Assembly: GCA_002480015.1 (NCBI GenBank) | Contig: DLQD01000137.1 | Coordinates: 1-18,871 of the forward strand | Direction: 5' to 3' | Length of the DNA: 18,871 nucleotides | Origin: Opitutia bacterium UBA7441 | GTDB taxonomy: Bacteria; Verrucomicrobiota; Verrucomicrobiia; Opitutales; Coraliomargaritaceae | Shown here: in pieces, positions 1 to 9,015 of the stretch | Numbering within the stretch: position 1 is the stretch's first letter | Layout: each line of letters begins with the position of its first letter | Notes under the pieces: generated by a model | What the model saw: only the letters and a program-made list of their open reading frames with translations | What the model was told of the DNA's origin: nothing | Databases searched by the model: none | Translations under genes and position numbers: made by a program

Positions 1-366
1 GCCTGGGTCTACTATCCGGAGGCGCACTATTCGATCGGTGCATCGACAGCAGTCTTCGGGGCCTTGGGCCTGTTGACCGGGATCGGCCTCTGGGTGTCAC
101 TTTCTGAGGCGAAGCAGGCTTGGTCGGTTCCGCCTTGGTTCATGCCTGTCTTCGGTGGGGTGACGCTGCTCGGGTTGATCGGCGTCGGCGACGGCCTCGG
201 GCTTGTCGACGTGTCCGCGCATATCAGCGGTTTTCTCTGCGGGATGCTGCTTGGTATGATCGGAGCGATCTTCCAGCACGTATTTGTTCATTGGCAGAAG
301 CAGAGCGTCTGGATCGCGACGTTTAGCGTATCCCTGGTCGCATTGGCCTGGGCTTTGGTTTGGTAG
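1..366 (+). CDS. Rhomboid family intramembrane serine protease, C-terminal part (5' end outside window)
   Basis: The frame is open from the first base and gives 121 residues before a TAG. Near the start it reads SIGASTAVFG, matching the rhomboid GxSGxxxG catalytic-serine block; the likely nucleophile is Ser15 of the fragment. A later transmembrane segment contains SAHISGFLCG, where His74 fits the second member of the Ser-His dyad. Several hydrophobic helices are visible, with a short positively charged tail region between them. Rhomboids cut transmembrane substrates within the inner membrane; the substrate cannot be told from here. The gene is partial because the window begins inside it. The stop codon TAG lies inside the terminal motif of the palindromic repeat that follows. 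The weak spot is the Thr in place of Gly after the serine, so an inactive homologue is possible. Confidence 0.8.
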   Translation, partial: AWVYYPEAHYSIGASTAVFGALGLLTGIGLWVSLSEAKQAWSVPPWFMPVFGGVTLLGLIGVGDGLGLVDVSAHISGFLCGMLLGMIGAIFQHVFVHWQKQSVWIATFSVSLVALAWALVW

Positions 367-513
367 CGTTGCTACGTCCAGTAGGATCGACCTCGCTGGC
401 GCGAGTTCGCTACGGGATGGGTCGGTATGGTATCGGTTGTGGCGACGCGACGCCAGTCGTGTCGAGCGTTGTTGCAAGGTGAGATCGACCTCGCTGGCGC
501 GAGTTCGCTACGG
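363..513. repeat. Palindromic intergenic repeat block, two units, between convergent genes
   Basis: An identical 31-nt sequence occurs at 385-415 and 483-513. Each copy contains the small hairpin CTCGC-TGGC-GCGAG followed by TTCGCTACG. Between them, 448-466 carries CGACGCCAGTCGTGTCGAG, which recurs at 18728-18746. The left edge, GTAGCG at 363-368, is the inverse of the CGCTAC at 408-413. The block occupies the whole spacer between the rhomboid gene (plus) and the Cys-rich small protein (minus), and the TAG stops of both genes lie inside its end motifs. A REP/BIME-like element or a bidirectional terminator are both possible; no transposase is present. Confidence 0.7.
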
Positions 514-660
514 CTTCTTGATCTTCGGCTTCGGCACTTTGCAATCCATTGTGGTGCAACCGCAGCCGCTACTAGTCGACTTCGGTTTGAAGGTCTTGTA
601 GAGGTAGGCACTTGCTCCCAACACGAGCAATGCAACTACGAGAATGTCTACAATCTGCAT
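508..660 (-). CDS. FeoB-associated Cys-rich membrane protein (small, 50 aa)
   Basis: A 50-residue protein with one N-terminal transmembrane helix (about residues 3-21, IVDILVVALLVLGASAYLY), followed by a cytosolic tail carrying GCGC and a further Cys (Cys33, Cys35, Cys40) and a Lys/Pro-rich end. This architecture and its place right after feoB match the FeoB-associated Cys-rich membrane protein family, thought to assist ferrous-iron transport, perhaps by binding iron or acting as a small FeoB partner. I chose the ATG at 660; a TTG at 714 would add 18 non-conserved residues reaching back into feoB. No Shine-Dalgarno is visible. The gene starts 46 nt after feoB stops, so it is probably the third gene of the feo operon. 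Its TAG stop is inside the repeat end motif. Confidence 0.75.
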   Translation of the reverse strand: MQIVDILVVALLVLGASAYLYKTFKPKSTSSGCGCTTMDCKVPKPKIKKP

Positions 661-706
661 AATTTTAATGTGCCGTAAGCCTCGTATCCCCGCAACGCTT
701 ATTCCA

Positions 707-2913
<2,207 letters not shown>

Positions 2914-2917
<4 letters not shown>

Positions 2918-3141
2918 TGAATCGGCTCAACTTCCACGTGGGCGGCATCCTCAAGGCGTATACTGGTGTGGCAGCCGTTGAATTCCACTGCGATCGGATC
3001 GCCCAGCGGTGCTTCGTGCACGAGGCGTATCTCCTGATCCGGCAACAGACCCATCGACATGAGCCGAGAGACGCAATCGTTACAGCAGTTCAGGTTTTTC
3101 ACGCGGAAGAGGCCGCCTTTTTTAATTTCGTTGAGTCGCAT
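2914..3141 (-). CDS. feoA: Ferrous iron transport protein A (FeoA, SH3-like)
   Basis: A 75-residue FeoA-domain protein of typical size. It has the expected pattern of a small SH3-like barrel: an N-terminal MRLNEIKKGGLFRVKNL strand region, a loop with CCNDC, then RLMSMGLLPDQEIRLVHEAPLGDPIAVEF, which carries the family hallmark of a Gly-Leu-x-Pro turn and a GDP-x-x turn, and a closing strand. FeoA is a small cytosolic partner of FeoB. I chose the ATG at 3141; the longer frame begins at TTG 3171, inside the Fur-like palindrome, and would add ten residues without family similarity. No Shine-Dalgarno is seen. The stop overlaps the feoB start (ATGA). Confidence 0.92.
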
Positions 3142-3155
3142 GGAAGAAGTAAATA

Positions 3156-3170
3156 TGAGATCAAGTCTCA
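3156..3170 (-). promoter_or_regulatory. Fur-like operator candidate upstream of feoA
   Basis: On the minus strand the sequence reads TGAGACTTGATCTCA, a palindrome with perfect TGAGA/TCTCA arms around five bases. It resembles the outer half-sites of Fur boxes (TGAGAATNATTCTCA-type) and lies 15 bp upstream of the feoA ATG. The inner bases deviate from consensus. Position and target gene fit Fe2+-Fur repression of iron uptake. Confidence 0.5.
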
Positions 3171-3180
3171 ATAACGACTG

Positions 3181-3210
3181 AGTATGAAAAGAAATTGCCT
3201 ACGATTGCAA
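3181..3210 (-). promoter_or_regulatory. Possible sigma70-type promoter for feoAB
   Basis: On the minus strand TTGCAA (3210-3205) is followed after 18 bp by CATACT (3186-3181). Each hexamer matches 4 of 6 consensus bases. The Fur-like palindrome starts 10 bp downstream of the -10, over the predicted start of transcription. This is a weak prediction on its own. Confidence 0.3.
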
Positions 3211-3218
3211 GCCCAGAG

Positions 3219-3749
3219 CTACGCATGGAACCGCGCCTTGTGCGCCCGTGCGACGCTGACGTATTTTTCCGCCATAGCTTTGAGGCTGGCACGTTCCGCC
3301 TTGCTCAGGGGGCGCACGACCTTGGCGGGGGCACCGAGCACGAGGGAGCCTTCGGGGATCTGCGTGCCCTTTGTGATAAGCGAACCTGCGCCGACGATGG
3401 ATTGCGCACCGACGACGGCCCCGTCGAGGAGGGTGGCTTGCATGCCGATGAGGCATTCGTCGCCGATTTCACAAGCGTGGATCATGGCTGAGTGACCGAT
3501 GGTTACATACTGGCCCACCTTGACGCCGAAGTCATCGGCCAGGTGGACGACCGTGCCGTCCTGCACGTTGGAGCCTTCGCCGATTTCGATCGTGTTGATA
3601 TCGCCGCGCAGCACCGCGTTGTGCCAGACACTGGAGTTTTTGGCTAGGGTCACAGCGCCGATCACGACAGCGCCCTGGGCGACATAGGCTGATCCGTCGA
3701 TTTGCGGCGTTTGGTCGAGATAGGTACTAAGACGTTCTTCGAGTGTCAT
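3219..3749 (-). CDS. Gamma-carbonic-anhydrase-like hexapeptide-repeat protein
   Basis: A 176-residue left-handed beta-helix protein. Hexapeptide repeats run from about residue 15 to 140 (for example YVAQGAVVIGAVTL and GAVVGAQSIVGAGSLI), then a C-terminal helix packs on the trimer. Three histidines at 69, 86 and 91, in VVH, IGH and MIH, sit where gamma-class carbonic anhydrases bind Zn/Fe across the trimer interface. RefSeq names for this group include gamma carbonic anhydrase family protein (YrdA/PaaY-like). Enzyme activity is not proven for many members. The start at 3749 is preceded by AAGGG seven bases upstream, one of the few good ribosome-binding sites in the window; the frame also runs 40 codons further upstream into the aroG-type gene, which I reject. 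It lies 77 bp upstream of feoA's start. Confidence 0.88.
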   Translation of the reverse strand: MTLEERLSTYLDQTPQIDGSAYVAQGAVVIGAVTLAKNSSVWHNAVLRGDINTIEIGEGSNVQDGTVVHLADDFGVKVGQYVTIGHSAMIHACEIGDECLIGMQATLLDGAVVGAQSIVGAGSLITKGTQIPEGSLVLGAPAKVVRPLSKAERASLKAMAEKYVSVARAHKARFHA

Positions 3750-3771
3750 GTTGTTACCCTTAAAGACACGC

Positions 3772-3783
3772 GCACCCGGGTGC
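3772..3783. repeat. Perfect 12-bp palindrome in spacer
   Basis: GCACCCGGGTGC is fully self-complementary and lies in the 79-bp spacer between the DAHP synthase gene and the hexapeptide protein gene. There is no T-tract, so it is not an obvious intrinsic terminator. An operator or chance are both possible. Confidence 0.3.
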
Positions 3784-3828
3784 CAGTCCAAAGCGCATGG
3801 ATTGCTTCGCAAAAGCCATGACTTCAGT

Positions 3829-4884
3829 CTACCGGCGCCGTCTTTGCACCGCGGTTGCAAGGGTTTCAAAAATAGCCTCAGTCGCGGGAAAGTCGATGCA
3901 TGCGTCGGTGATGCTTTGGCCGTAGGTGTTTGTGCCGTTCAGTATGTAATCCTGGCGTCCTGACACAAGGTGGCTCTCGAGCATGACGCCGGCAATGCCA
4001 GTCTGACCGGCGCCGATTTGCTCAGCCAGTACATGGGCAACCTCGGTTTGACGTGTGAAGTCCTTGTTGCTGTTACCGTGGCTGCAATCGACTACGAGGT
4101 AAGGTGGCAGGTCGACGGCGGCGAGCTGATCAAGGATCGGCTCGATAGCGTGGGCTTCATAGTTTGGCCCGGTGCGGTTGCCGCCGCGCAGGATAATGTG
4201 GGCGTCGGCGTTGCCCGTGGTTTGAAAGATCGCGGTCACGCCTTGCTTGGTCACCGAGGGGAACCAGTGTGGCTGTGCTGCGGAGCGTACTGCATCGATC
4301 GCGATCTGCACATTACCGCTGGTACCGTTTTTGAAACCGACGGGCATGGAGAGGCCGGAGGCGAGCTCGCGGTGAACTTGACTCTCCGTCGTGCGTGCAC
4401 CGATGGCCGACCAGGCGATGGCATCGGCGATGAATTGCGGAATGATGGTGTCAAGGAACTCCGCTCCGGTCGGCAGGCCCAACTCGCAGATGTCGACCAG
4501 TAGTTGACGTCCAATGCGCAAGCCTCGGTTGATCTCGAAACTGCCGTCGAGTTCAGGGTCATTGATAAGGCCCTTCCAGCCCACTACGGTGCGCGGTTTT
4601 TCGAAATAAGTGCGCATGATGATCTGGAGGTCGTCTCGGTATCGGTCACGCAGGGGAAGGAGTCGCTCGGCATATTCGAGCGCGGCCTTTGTGTCGTGGA
4701 TCGAGCAGGGGCCACAGACAACGCAGAGACGGTCGTCCTCGCCGCGAAGGATTGCGCTGCTCTCAGCGCGGCCTTGGTCGACCACTGCGGTGGCTTTTTC
4801 AGAGAGCGGAATCTCCTCGATTAATATGGCTGGAGGAAGAAGCGGACGCGTCTGCGCGATACGGGCGTTGTCGTGAGGTGTCAT
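3829..4884 (-). CDS. aroF/aroG: 3-deoxy-7-phosphoheptulonate (DAHP) synthase, class I AroF/AroG type
   Basis: A 351-residue protein, the usual length for the E. coli AroF/G/H group. It condenses phosphoenolpyruvate and erythrose 4-phosphate in the first step of the shikimate pathway, in the cytosol. Visible blocks are GPCSIHD (58-64, with the metal-binding Cys60), RTYFEKPRT (91-99), GFKNGTSG, LRGGNRTGPNY, DCSHGNSNKD (metal His), GVMLESHLV (metal Glu) and YGQSITDACI (metal Asp), so the active site is complete. An N-terminal extension of about 45 residues, typical of feedback-regulated isozymes, is present; I cannot say whether Tyr, Phe or Trp inhibits it. The ATG at 4884 has no Shine-Dalgarno. 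Its 38-nt upstream spacer is dominated by a heptanucleotide array. Confidence 0.95.
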   Translation of the reverse strand: MTPHDNARIAQTRPLLPPAILIEEIPLSEKATAVVDQGRAESSAILRGEDDRLCVVCGPCSIHDTKAALEYAERLLPLRDRYRDDLQIIMRTYFEKPRTVVGWKGLINDPELDGSFEINRGLRIGRQLLVDICELGLPTGAEFLDTIIPQFIADAIAWSAIGARTTESQVHRELASGLSMPVGFKNGTSGNVQIAIDAVRSAAQPHWFPSVTKQGVTAIFQTTGNADAHIILRGGNRTGPNYEAHAIEPILDQLAAVDLPPYLVVDCSHGNSNKDFTRQTEVAHVLAEQIGAGQTGIAGVMLESHLVSGRQDYILNGTNTYGQSITDACIDFPATEAIFETLATAVQRRRR

Positions 4885-4890
4885 TTAGGA

Positions 4891-4918
4891 AGTAGGGAGC
4901 GGGAAGCGGGGAGTAAAA
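4891..4918. repeat. Heptanucleotide repeat array 1 (4 units)
   Basis: Four consecutive 7-mers of the form AGYRRRR on the plus strand (AGTAGGG, then AGCGGGA and two relatives) fill the spacer between the CPBP protease gene and the DAHP synthase start. In the aro transcript it reads as a C/T-rich leader ending 6 nt before the ATG. It shares AAGCGGG with the array upstream of hemB. Confidence 0.65.
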
Positions 4919-4922
4919 AGGG

Positions 4923-5804
4923 CTATTGCGGGATCGCCTCCGACAGGCCGGTGATGAAAAGCATCAGGAGGCTGAAGGCGTTGAAGAAGGCGTGGAACCA
5001 GATTGCGACCATCAGGTTCCCCGATTTTTCGTAAACCCGCGCGAGGAAGACGCCGACGATGACCAGTGGAACGAAGGACATCAGGTTCCAATGCATGAAG
5101 GAAAAAACGCAGCCACTGAGGATCTGTGCGGGCAGCAGGGTGGTCTGACTTTTTAGAAAGCGATAGACGCAGCCTCGAAAGACAATCTCTTCGACGATCG
5201 GTGCCAAGAGGATAGCTAAGGCGACGAGCAGACTGATCGCGATGGGGTCGCCACCGTCTTGAAACAGTGTAATCAGTGCCTGTGGCTCGAAGGCATCGAT
5301 GGCTCCGGCGGCTTCGAGGGCGGTGAGTAGATGGGTCCAAATCAGTGAGGCGATCCAGATCAGGGGGAGGCACATTAAAAAAAGCGGGACGGCTTGTCGG
5401 AAGGCCACGCCGACCGTCAGTTCGGCGTTGTTCAACTGGCCAGCATAATGACCTGGGTAGAAGCGGCGAGCAGCGTAGAAAACGGCGAGCATGGGTAGCT
5501 GCAAAAGAAGGACGGCGAAGACAGCGAGCCGCGGCGTGAGTTCCTGGGGGGCTTCGCCTTCAATGGGGGCGGATAGAAATAAGACGGCCGCGACATTCTG
5601 CACGACGAATACGGTGATGATCATTGCGCAGGCGAAGATGCCGAAATCGACCCAGCCGATGGGCCAGGCAGGCACACCCTTGTCGATGACGATCTGGCGG
5701 CGCGAGCGCTGGATATGCCTTATCCAGAGCGCAGCACTGCTTACGAGTATCGCTAGTATGAGGAGTGACGCCACGATGAGCGGCGGATCCGGTTGTAGCT
5801 CCAT
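4923..5804 (-). CDS. CPBP family intramembrane metalloprotease (Rce1/CAAX-like)
   Basis: A 293-residue membrane protein with about eight hydrophobic helices. The three signature motifs are in order: EEIVFRG (Glu205, Glu206, Arg210), FMHW (His238), and HAFFN (His271, Asn275). These are the metal-binding and catalytic positions of the Rce1/CPBP superfamily. In bacteria the family includes bacteriocin self-immunity proteins and proteases of unknown substrate; nothing nearby suggests a bacteriocin. The ATG at 5804 is 9 nt after the pyrC stop, so it is probably co-transcribed with pyrC. No Shine-Dalgarno is obvious. Confidence 0.9.
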   Translation of the reverse strand: MELQPDPPLIVASLLILAILVSSAALWIRHIQRSRRQIVIDKGVPAWPIGWVDFGIFACAMIITVFVVQNVAAVLFLSAPIEGEAPQELTPRLAVFAVLLLQLPMLAVFYAARRFYPGHYAGQLNNAELTVGVAFRQAVPLFLMCLPLIWIASLIWTHLLTALEAAGAIDAFEPQALITLFQDGGDPIAISLLVALAILLAPIVEEIVFRGCVYRFLKSQTTLLPAQILSGCVFSFMHWNLMSFVPLVIVGVFLARVYEKSGNLMVAIWFHAFFNAFSLLMLFITGLSEAIPQ

Positions 5805-5813
5805 AATGTGACG

Positions 5814-7109
5814 CTAGGTGGAGAGGGTGCTACCGTCGTAGACCTGTCGACCGCCGACGTAGGTGGCCTTGACTTTACCTTTCAAAGTCTTGCCATGCCA
5901 GGGACAGTTGCGGGACTTGCTGAAAAACTTATCGGCATCGACCGTCCATTCTTCGTCGGGATCAAAGAGGCAGATGTCGGCGGACGCGCCCACGCTGAGT
6001 GTCCCAGCGTCGAGTTTACAGATGTCGGCGCCCTTGTGAGTCATCAGCGCGACCACTTCGCTCAGCCCGAGTCTTTTGCTGTGGTAGAGAGTCGTCAAAC
6101 TGCTGGCCAGTGAGTTTTCCAGGCCGATAATGCCAAAAGGCGCAGCGTCGAACTCCTGATCCTTTTCGGTGGGCGAGTGGGGCGCGTGGTCGGTCGCGAT
6201 GCAGGCCAGCGTGCCATCGATGAGCCCTTGGATCAGAGCCTCGCGATCGGCCTCGGTGCGGAGCGGAGGGTTCATTTTATAGACGGTATCGTAATCATGC
6301 AGTTCGGCCTCCGTAAACTCGATATGGTGGGGGCTAGCTTCGCCGCTGACCGGTGCACCACGGGCGATCGCGCGGCGCAGGATGTCGACCGAGTTGGCCG
6401 AGCTGACGTGTTGCATGTGGATATGTGCGCCAGTCAGTTCCGCGAGGATGACGTTGCGCGCTACGATGATGTCTTCAGCGGCCTTTGGCCAGCCGCGCAA
6501 GCCGAGCTTGAGCGACCACTCGCCTTCGTTCATCACGGCGCCTTTGGTTAAGCTCGCGTCCTGGCAATGATCCATGATCGGGAGGTCGAACATTTTGGCA
6601 TACTCGACCGCGCGGCGCATGAGCTCGTTGCTTTGCACGCATTTGCCATCGTCGGTCACGGCCACGACGCCCGCATTTTTGAGCTGCCCCGTTGGAGCGA
6701 GCTGTTCGCCGTTCATGCCGATAGTCAGGCAACCTGTTGTGTAGACTCGGACGACTGCCTCTCGCTCGATCTTATCCACAATGCGTTGGATGGTGCCCGC
6801 GTTGTCGCAGACAGGGCTCGTGTTGGGCATACAAACCACGCTGGTGAAACCGCCTGCGGCGGCCGCTTCCGTGCCGCTGCGTATGTCTTCCTTATGCGTC
6901 TGCCCTGGATCGCGGAAATGCACGTGGATGTCGACGAGCCCCGGCGCCACGACGAGGCCTTTGGCATCGACCACGGTGGCTTCGGCCTTTTGCGCATCGC
7001 TTAAGCTACCGACGATTTTTCCATCGACGGCGAAAACCTCGCCGACCGCGTCGCGTTGATTGGCCGGGTCGATGACCCGTCCGTTTTGTATCCAAAGTAT
7101 GTCTGCCAT
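5814..7109 (-). CDS. pyrC: Dihydroorotase (class I)
   Basis: A 431-residue amidohydrolase converting carbamoyl-aspartate to dihydroorotate in pyrimidine synthesis. Motifs: DIHVHFRDPG with the metal pair His62/His64, PNTSPVCDN, TDDGKCV, MDHCQD, HMQHVSS, SGEASPHH and ATDHAPHSPTEK with the catalytic Asp region. Length and motifs match class I enzymes, which in some bacteria assemble with aspartate transcarbamoylase; here pyrB lies just upstream on the same strand. I chose the ATG at 7109 because MADILWIQNGRVIDP is the normal N terminus; the frame extends 16 codons further but those come from the CTCTGTG-type repeat. No Shine-Dalgarno is seen. The pyrB-pyrC spacer (242 bp) holds a gene relic. Confidence 0.96.
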   Translation of the reverse strand: MADILWIQNGRVIDPANQRDAVGEVFAVDGKIVGSLSDAQKAEATVVDAKGLVVAPGLVDIHVHFRDPGQTHKEDIRSGTEAAAAGGFTSVVCMPNTSPVCDNAGTIQRIVDKIEREAVVRVYTTGCLTIGMNGEQLAPTGQLKNAGVVAVTDDGKCVQSNELMRRAVEYAKMFDLPIMDHCQDASLTKGAVMNEGEWSLKLGLRGWPKAAEDIIVARNVILAELTGAHIHMQHVSSANSVDILRRAIARGAPVSGEASPHHIEFTEAELHDYDTVYKMNPPLRTEADREALIQGLIDGTLACIATDHAPHSPTEKDQEFDAAPFGIIGLENSLASSLTTLYHSKRLGLSEVVALMTHKGADICKLDAGTLSVGASADICLFDPDEEWTVDADKFFSKSRNCPWHGKTLKGKVKATYVGGRQVYDGSTLST

Positions 7110-7131
7110 GATGAAATTTGAAGAAAATAAA

Positions 7132-7161
7132 GAACCACCCGCTTCGCTGGAGGACACAGAG
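7132..7161 (-). repeat. CTCTGTG-type 30-nt repeat, copy 1 (inverted relative to copy 2)
   Basis: Reading on the minus strand this 30-mer begins CTCTGTG and ends AGCGAAGCGGGTGGTTC. It matches 27 of 30 bases with the plus-strand sequence at 7318-7347. The two copies face each other across the GxxExxY relic. Confidence 0.7.
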
Positions 7162-7174
7162 GTGGGGAGAATTT

Positions 7175-7288
7175 TTATAGGACTAAACGGCGGATGCCGT
7201 TTTTAAGAGCTTTTTCCAGGTAGTTAATCAAAAGGCCGACCTTTGTGCTAGTGATTTTCATATAGGTGAGGAGTTGGTCAGTTCGTCT
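7175..7288 (-). pseudogene. Relic of a GxxExxY-family gene (C-terminal fragment)
   Basis: The minus strand is open for 37 codons up to a TAA at 7177-7175 and reads DQLLTYMK, then VGLLINY, then LKNGIRRLVL. This is the typical C terminus of GxxExxY proteins (a PD-(D/E)XK-like family of unknown role, usually about 125 aa). Immediately upstream is an in-frame TGA (7291-7289), and the remaining upstream spacer does not encode the missing first two-thirds in any frame I could read. So this is a truncated remnant in the pyrB-pyrC spacer. It is too short for routine gene callers. Family members are often found beside repeated CTCTGTG-type sequences, and two such copies flank it here. Confidence 0.65.
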
Positions 7289-7317
7289 TCAATCATCACC
7301 TAAATCAATCTCTTGTT

Positions 7318-7347
7318 CTCTGTGCTCTCAAGCGAAGCGGGTGGTTC
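7318..7347 (+). repeat. CTCTGTG-type 30-nt repeat, copy 2
   Basis: This is the plus-strand partner of 7132-7161 (27/30 identity in inverted orientation), ending 4 bp from the pyrB stop codon. AGCGAAGCGGGTGGTTC is identical in both copies. Confidence 0.7.
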
Positions 7348-7351
7348 AAAA

Positions 7352-8311
7352 TTAATAAGGCAGTTCGATGGCCTCATTGTGATGCGCACAGGAGCAGAGG
7401 TGAAGGATCGCCATGCGTACGACGATGCCGTTGGTCACTTGCTGGAGGATGACCGACTGCGCAGAGTCAGCCAGTTCCGAGTCGATCTCGACGCCGCGGT
7501 TGATGGGACCCGGGTGCATGATGATCGCGCCCGGCTTGAGCCAGGCGGCGCGCGCTTTGTTCAGCCCGAAAGAGCTCGTGTATTCGCCGATGGAGGGAAA
7601 GTGAGTCGCGCTCTGCCGCTCGTGTTGGATGCGCAGGAGCATGACCGCGTCGGCGTCTTCGAGCGCAGGCCGGAGCTGGTGGCTGACAGTCACGCCCATT
7701 GCCTCGAAGGCCTTCGGCACGAGGGTGCTGGGGCCTGCGATGGTCACCTTCGCTCCGAGCTTTTGCAGGCAAATGATGTTTGAGCGCGCCACCCGGCTGA
7801 AGAGAATGTCGCCGAGGATCGTCACACTTTTGCCTTCCAAGGAGCCGAATTTTTCCAGAAGGGTGAAGGCATCGAGCAGAGCCTGAGTCGGATGAGCGTG
7901 AGAGCCGTCGCCCGCATTGATGACGGGGATGTCGACCACTTTACTCAAGTAGTTCGGTGCGCCCGAGGCGGAGTGGCGCATGATGATGATGTCGGCCTTG
8001 AGCGCCTCCATGTTACGAGCGGTGTCGCGCAGGGTCTCTCCCTTTGTCAGGCTGCTGGCGTCACCCGTCACAGTAATAGTGTCGGCGCTGAGGCGGCTGG
8101 CGGCCACCTCAAAGGCCAGCCGGGTGCGGGTGCTCGGTTCGAGGAAGAGGTTCACCACGGTGCGCCCGTTGAGATAGGGTAGCTTTTTGTTGTCCGCGTC
8201 CATGGCCTTTTTGAAGGCGGTGGCGACGGTGAAAATCGTCTCAATCTCATCGCGGGAGAGTGGTTCCACGTCGATCAGGTCTTTTCGGTTCCAGGATAGG
8301 CTTTGAGTCAT
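7352..8311 (-). CDS. pyrB: Aspartate carbamoyltransferase catalytic subunit
   Basis: A 319-residue enzyme forming carbamoyl-aspartate from carbamoyl phosphate and aspartate. Carbamoyl-phosphate binding is shown by FLEPSTRTRLAFE (STRTR at 60-64); further blocks are MRHSASGAPNYL, DGSHAHPTQALLDAFTL, LRIQHERQ and HPGPINRGVEI. Length fits a stand-alone catalytic chain, and no pyrI regulatory subunit is next to it. I chose the ATG at 8311 (MTQSLSWNRKDLIDVEPLS); a longer frame from 8368 lies in spacer sequence. The leader just before the ATG is C/T-rich (CCTACTTACTC) with no Shine-Dalgarno. Pathway partner pyrC is downstream on the same strand. Confidence 0.97.
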   Translation of the reverse strand: MTQSLSWNRKDLIDVEPLSRDEIETIFTVATAFKKAMDADNKKLPYLNGRTVVNLFLEPSTRTRLAFEVAASRLSADTITVTGDASSLTKGETLRDTARNMEALKADIIIMRHSASGAPNYLSKVVDIPVINAGDGSHAHPTQALLDAFTLLEKFGSLEGKSVTILGDILFSRVARSNIICLQKLGAKVTIAGPSTLVPKAFEAMGVTVSHQLRPALEDADAVMLLRIQHERQSATHFPSIGEYTSSFGLNKARAAWLKPGAIIMHPGPINRGVEIDSELADSAQSVILQQVTNGIVVRMAILHLCSCAHHNEAIELPY

Positions 8312-8382
8312 GAGTAAGTAGGTTGGGTTCCGAAGTCGGCAATCTGAGCCGTCGAGCCGAAAGGGCAACGAGAAATTAACGA

Positions 8383-9015
8383 CTACCTCAGCCGCAGCCC
8401 GAACTCCGCGCGGGCGAGGATGTCAAAAGCCTTTTGGCTATAATCGAGGAGCTTCCCGAGATTGCGCAAGGTGAGCAGGCTGAAAGACATCTTCGATTCA
8501 TCGACTTGGATCCGTAGGCCCAGCTTGGGCAGTTTGAGTTCAAAGCCACTGCCGTCGGGCTCGTAGGTCATGGCTTCGGTCAGTTCCGGAATGTCCTCGA
8601 GGGCGTCGATCTTATCCTCCACCCGGATCGGGCAGGCAAATTCCACGACTAGTTGGTCGCAGTGGTGGGTGAAGCAGGCATGGAAGCGCTCGTCTGCTGC
8701 GATCGCGTCCGTATGCAGGGCCACGATCTCGGTGGTCAGAACGAAATGCTTCGCATCCTCCAGGCATTGGTCGATACGGATTTGGAGGTCGAAGTCCGGC
8801 GTCTTGATCCACGCAAAGCCGTCCTCACAAGTGTAGTCGAACTCACGCCGTTTGTAGCCGAAGAGGCTGCGGATGTCGCTGTAGAGTTGGTCGGCGGCCG
8901 CCTTTACGTCCAGATGTCCCGCCTTGCGCACGAAATTTTGCGCCGCGTCGCTGTGACCGTCCGGCACATGATGGTGCTTCTGGTAGCCGCTGAGCTTGCG
9001 GATACGCCCTAGCAT
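8383..9015 (-). CDS. Hypothetical protein, 210 aa
   Basis: I do not recognise this family. It is a soluble 210-residue protein with no signal peptide or membrane helix. The N terminus is basic with a His-rich stretch (HHHVPDGH, 14-21). The middle has acidic and aromatic beta-rich sequence (REFDYTCEDGFAWIKTPDFDLQIRI region, 57-81) and several Cys and His residues (Cys84, Cys114, His117-His118, Cys119, Cys128). The C-terminal third (159-210) alternates strands and an amphipathic helix. Coding character is good: continuous, no competing frame, similar codon use to neighbours. It is the first gene of the long minus-strand run, 71 nt ahead of pyrB, and may share its promoter. The ATG at 9015 is the first available start. 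Confidence 0.7.
   Translation of the reverse strand: MLGRIRKLSGYQKHHHVPDGHSDAAQNFVRKAGHLDVKAAADQLYSDIRSLFGYKRREFDYTCEDGFAWIKTPDFDLQIRIDQCLEDAKHFVLTTEIVALHTDAIAADERFHACFTHHCDQLVVEFACPIRVEDKIDALEDIPELTEAMTYEPDGSGFELKLPKLGLRIQVDESKMSFSLLTLRNLGKLLDYSQKAFDILARAEFGLRLR

Noticed and set aside
363..513. CRISPR-like array from the two identical 31-mers
   Set aside because: Only two copies, with an internal repeat shared with another locus, terminal inverted repeats and no cas genes; an intergenic palindromic repeat fits better.
3970..4503. Plus-strand 177-codon frame opposite the DAHP synthase gene
   Set aside because: It is antisense to intact catalytic motifs and has no start context or similarity.
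7313..7783. Plus-strand 156-codon frame opposite pyrB
   Set aside because: It is antisense to pyrB and begins in the repeat beside the relic.
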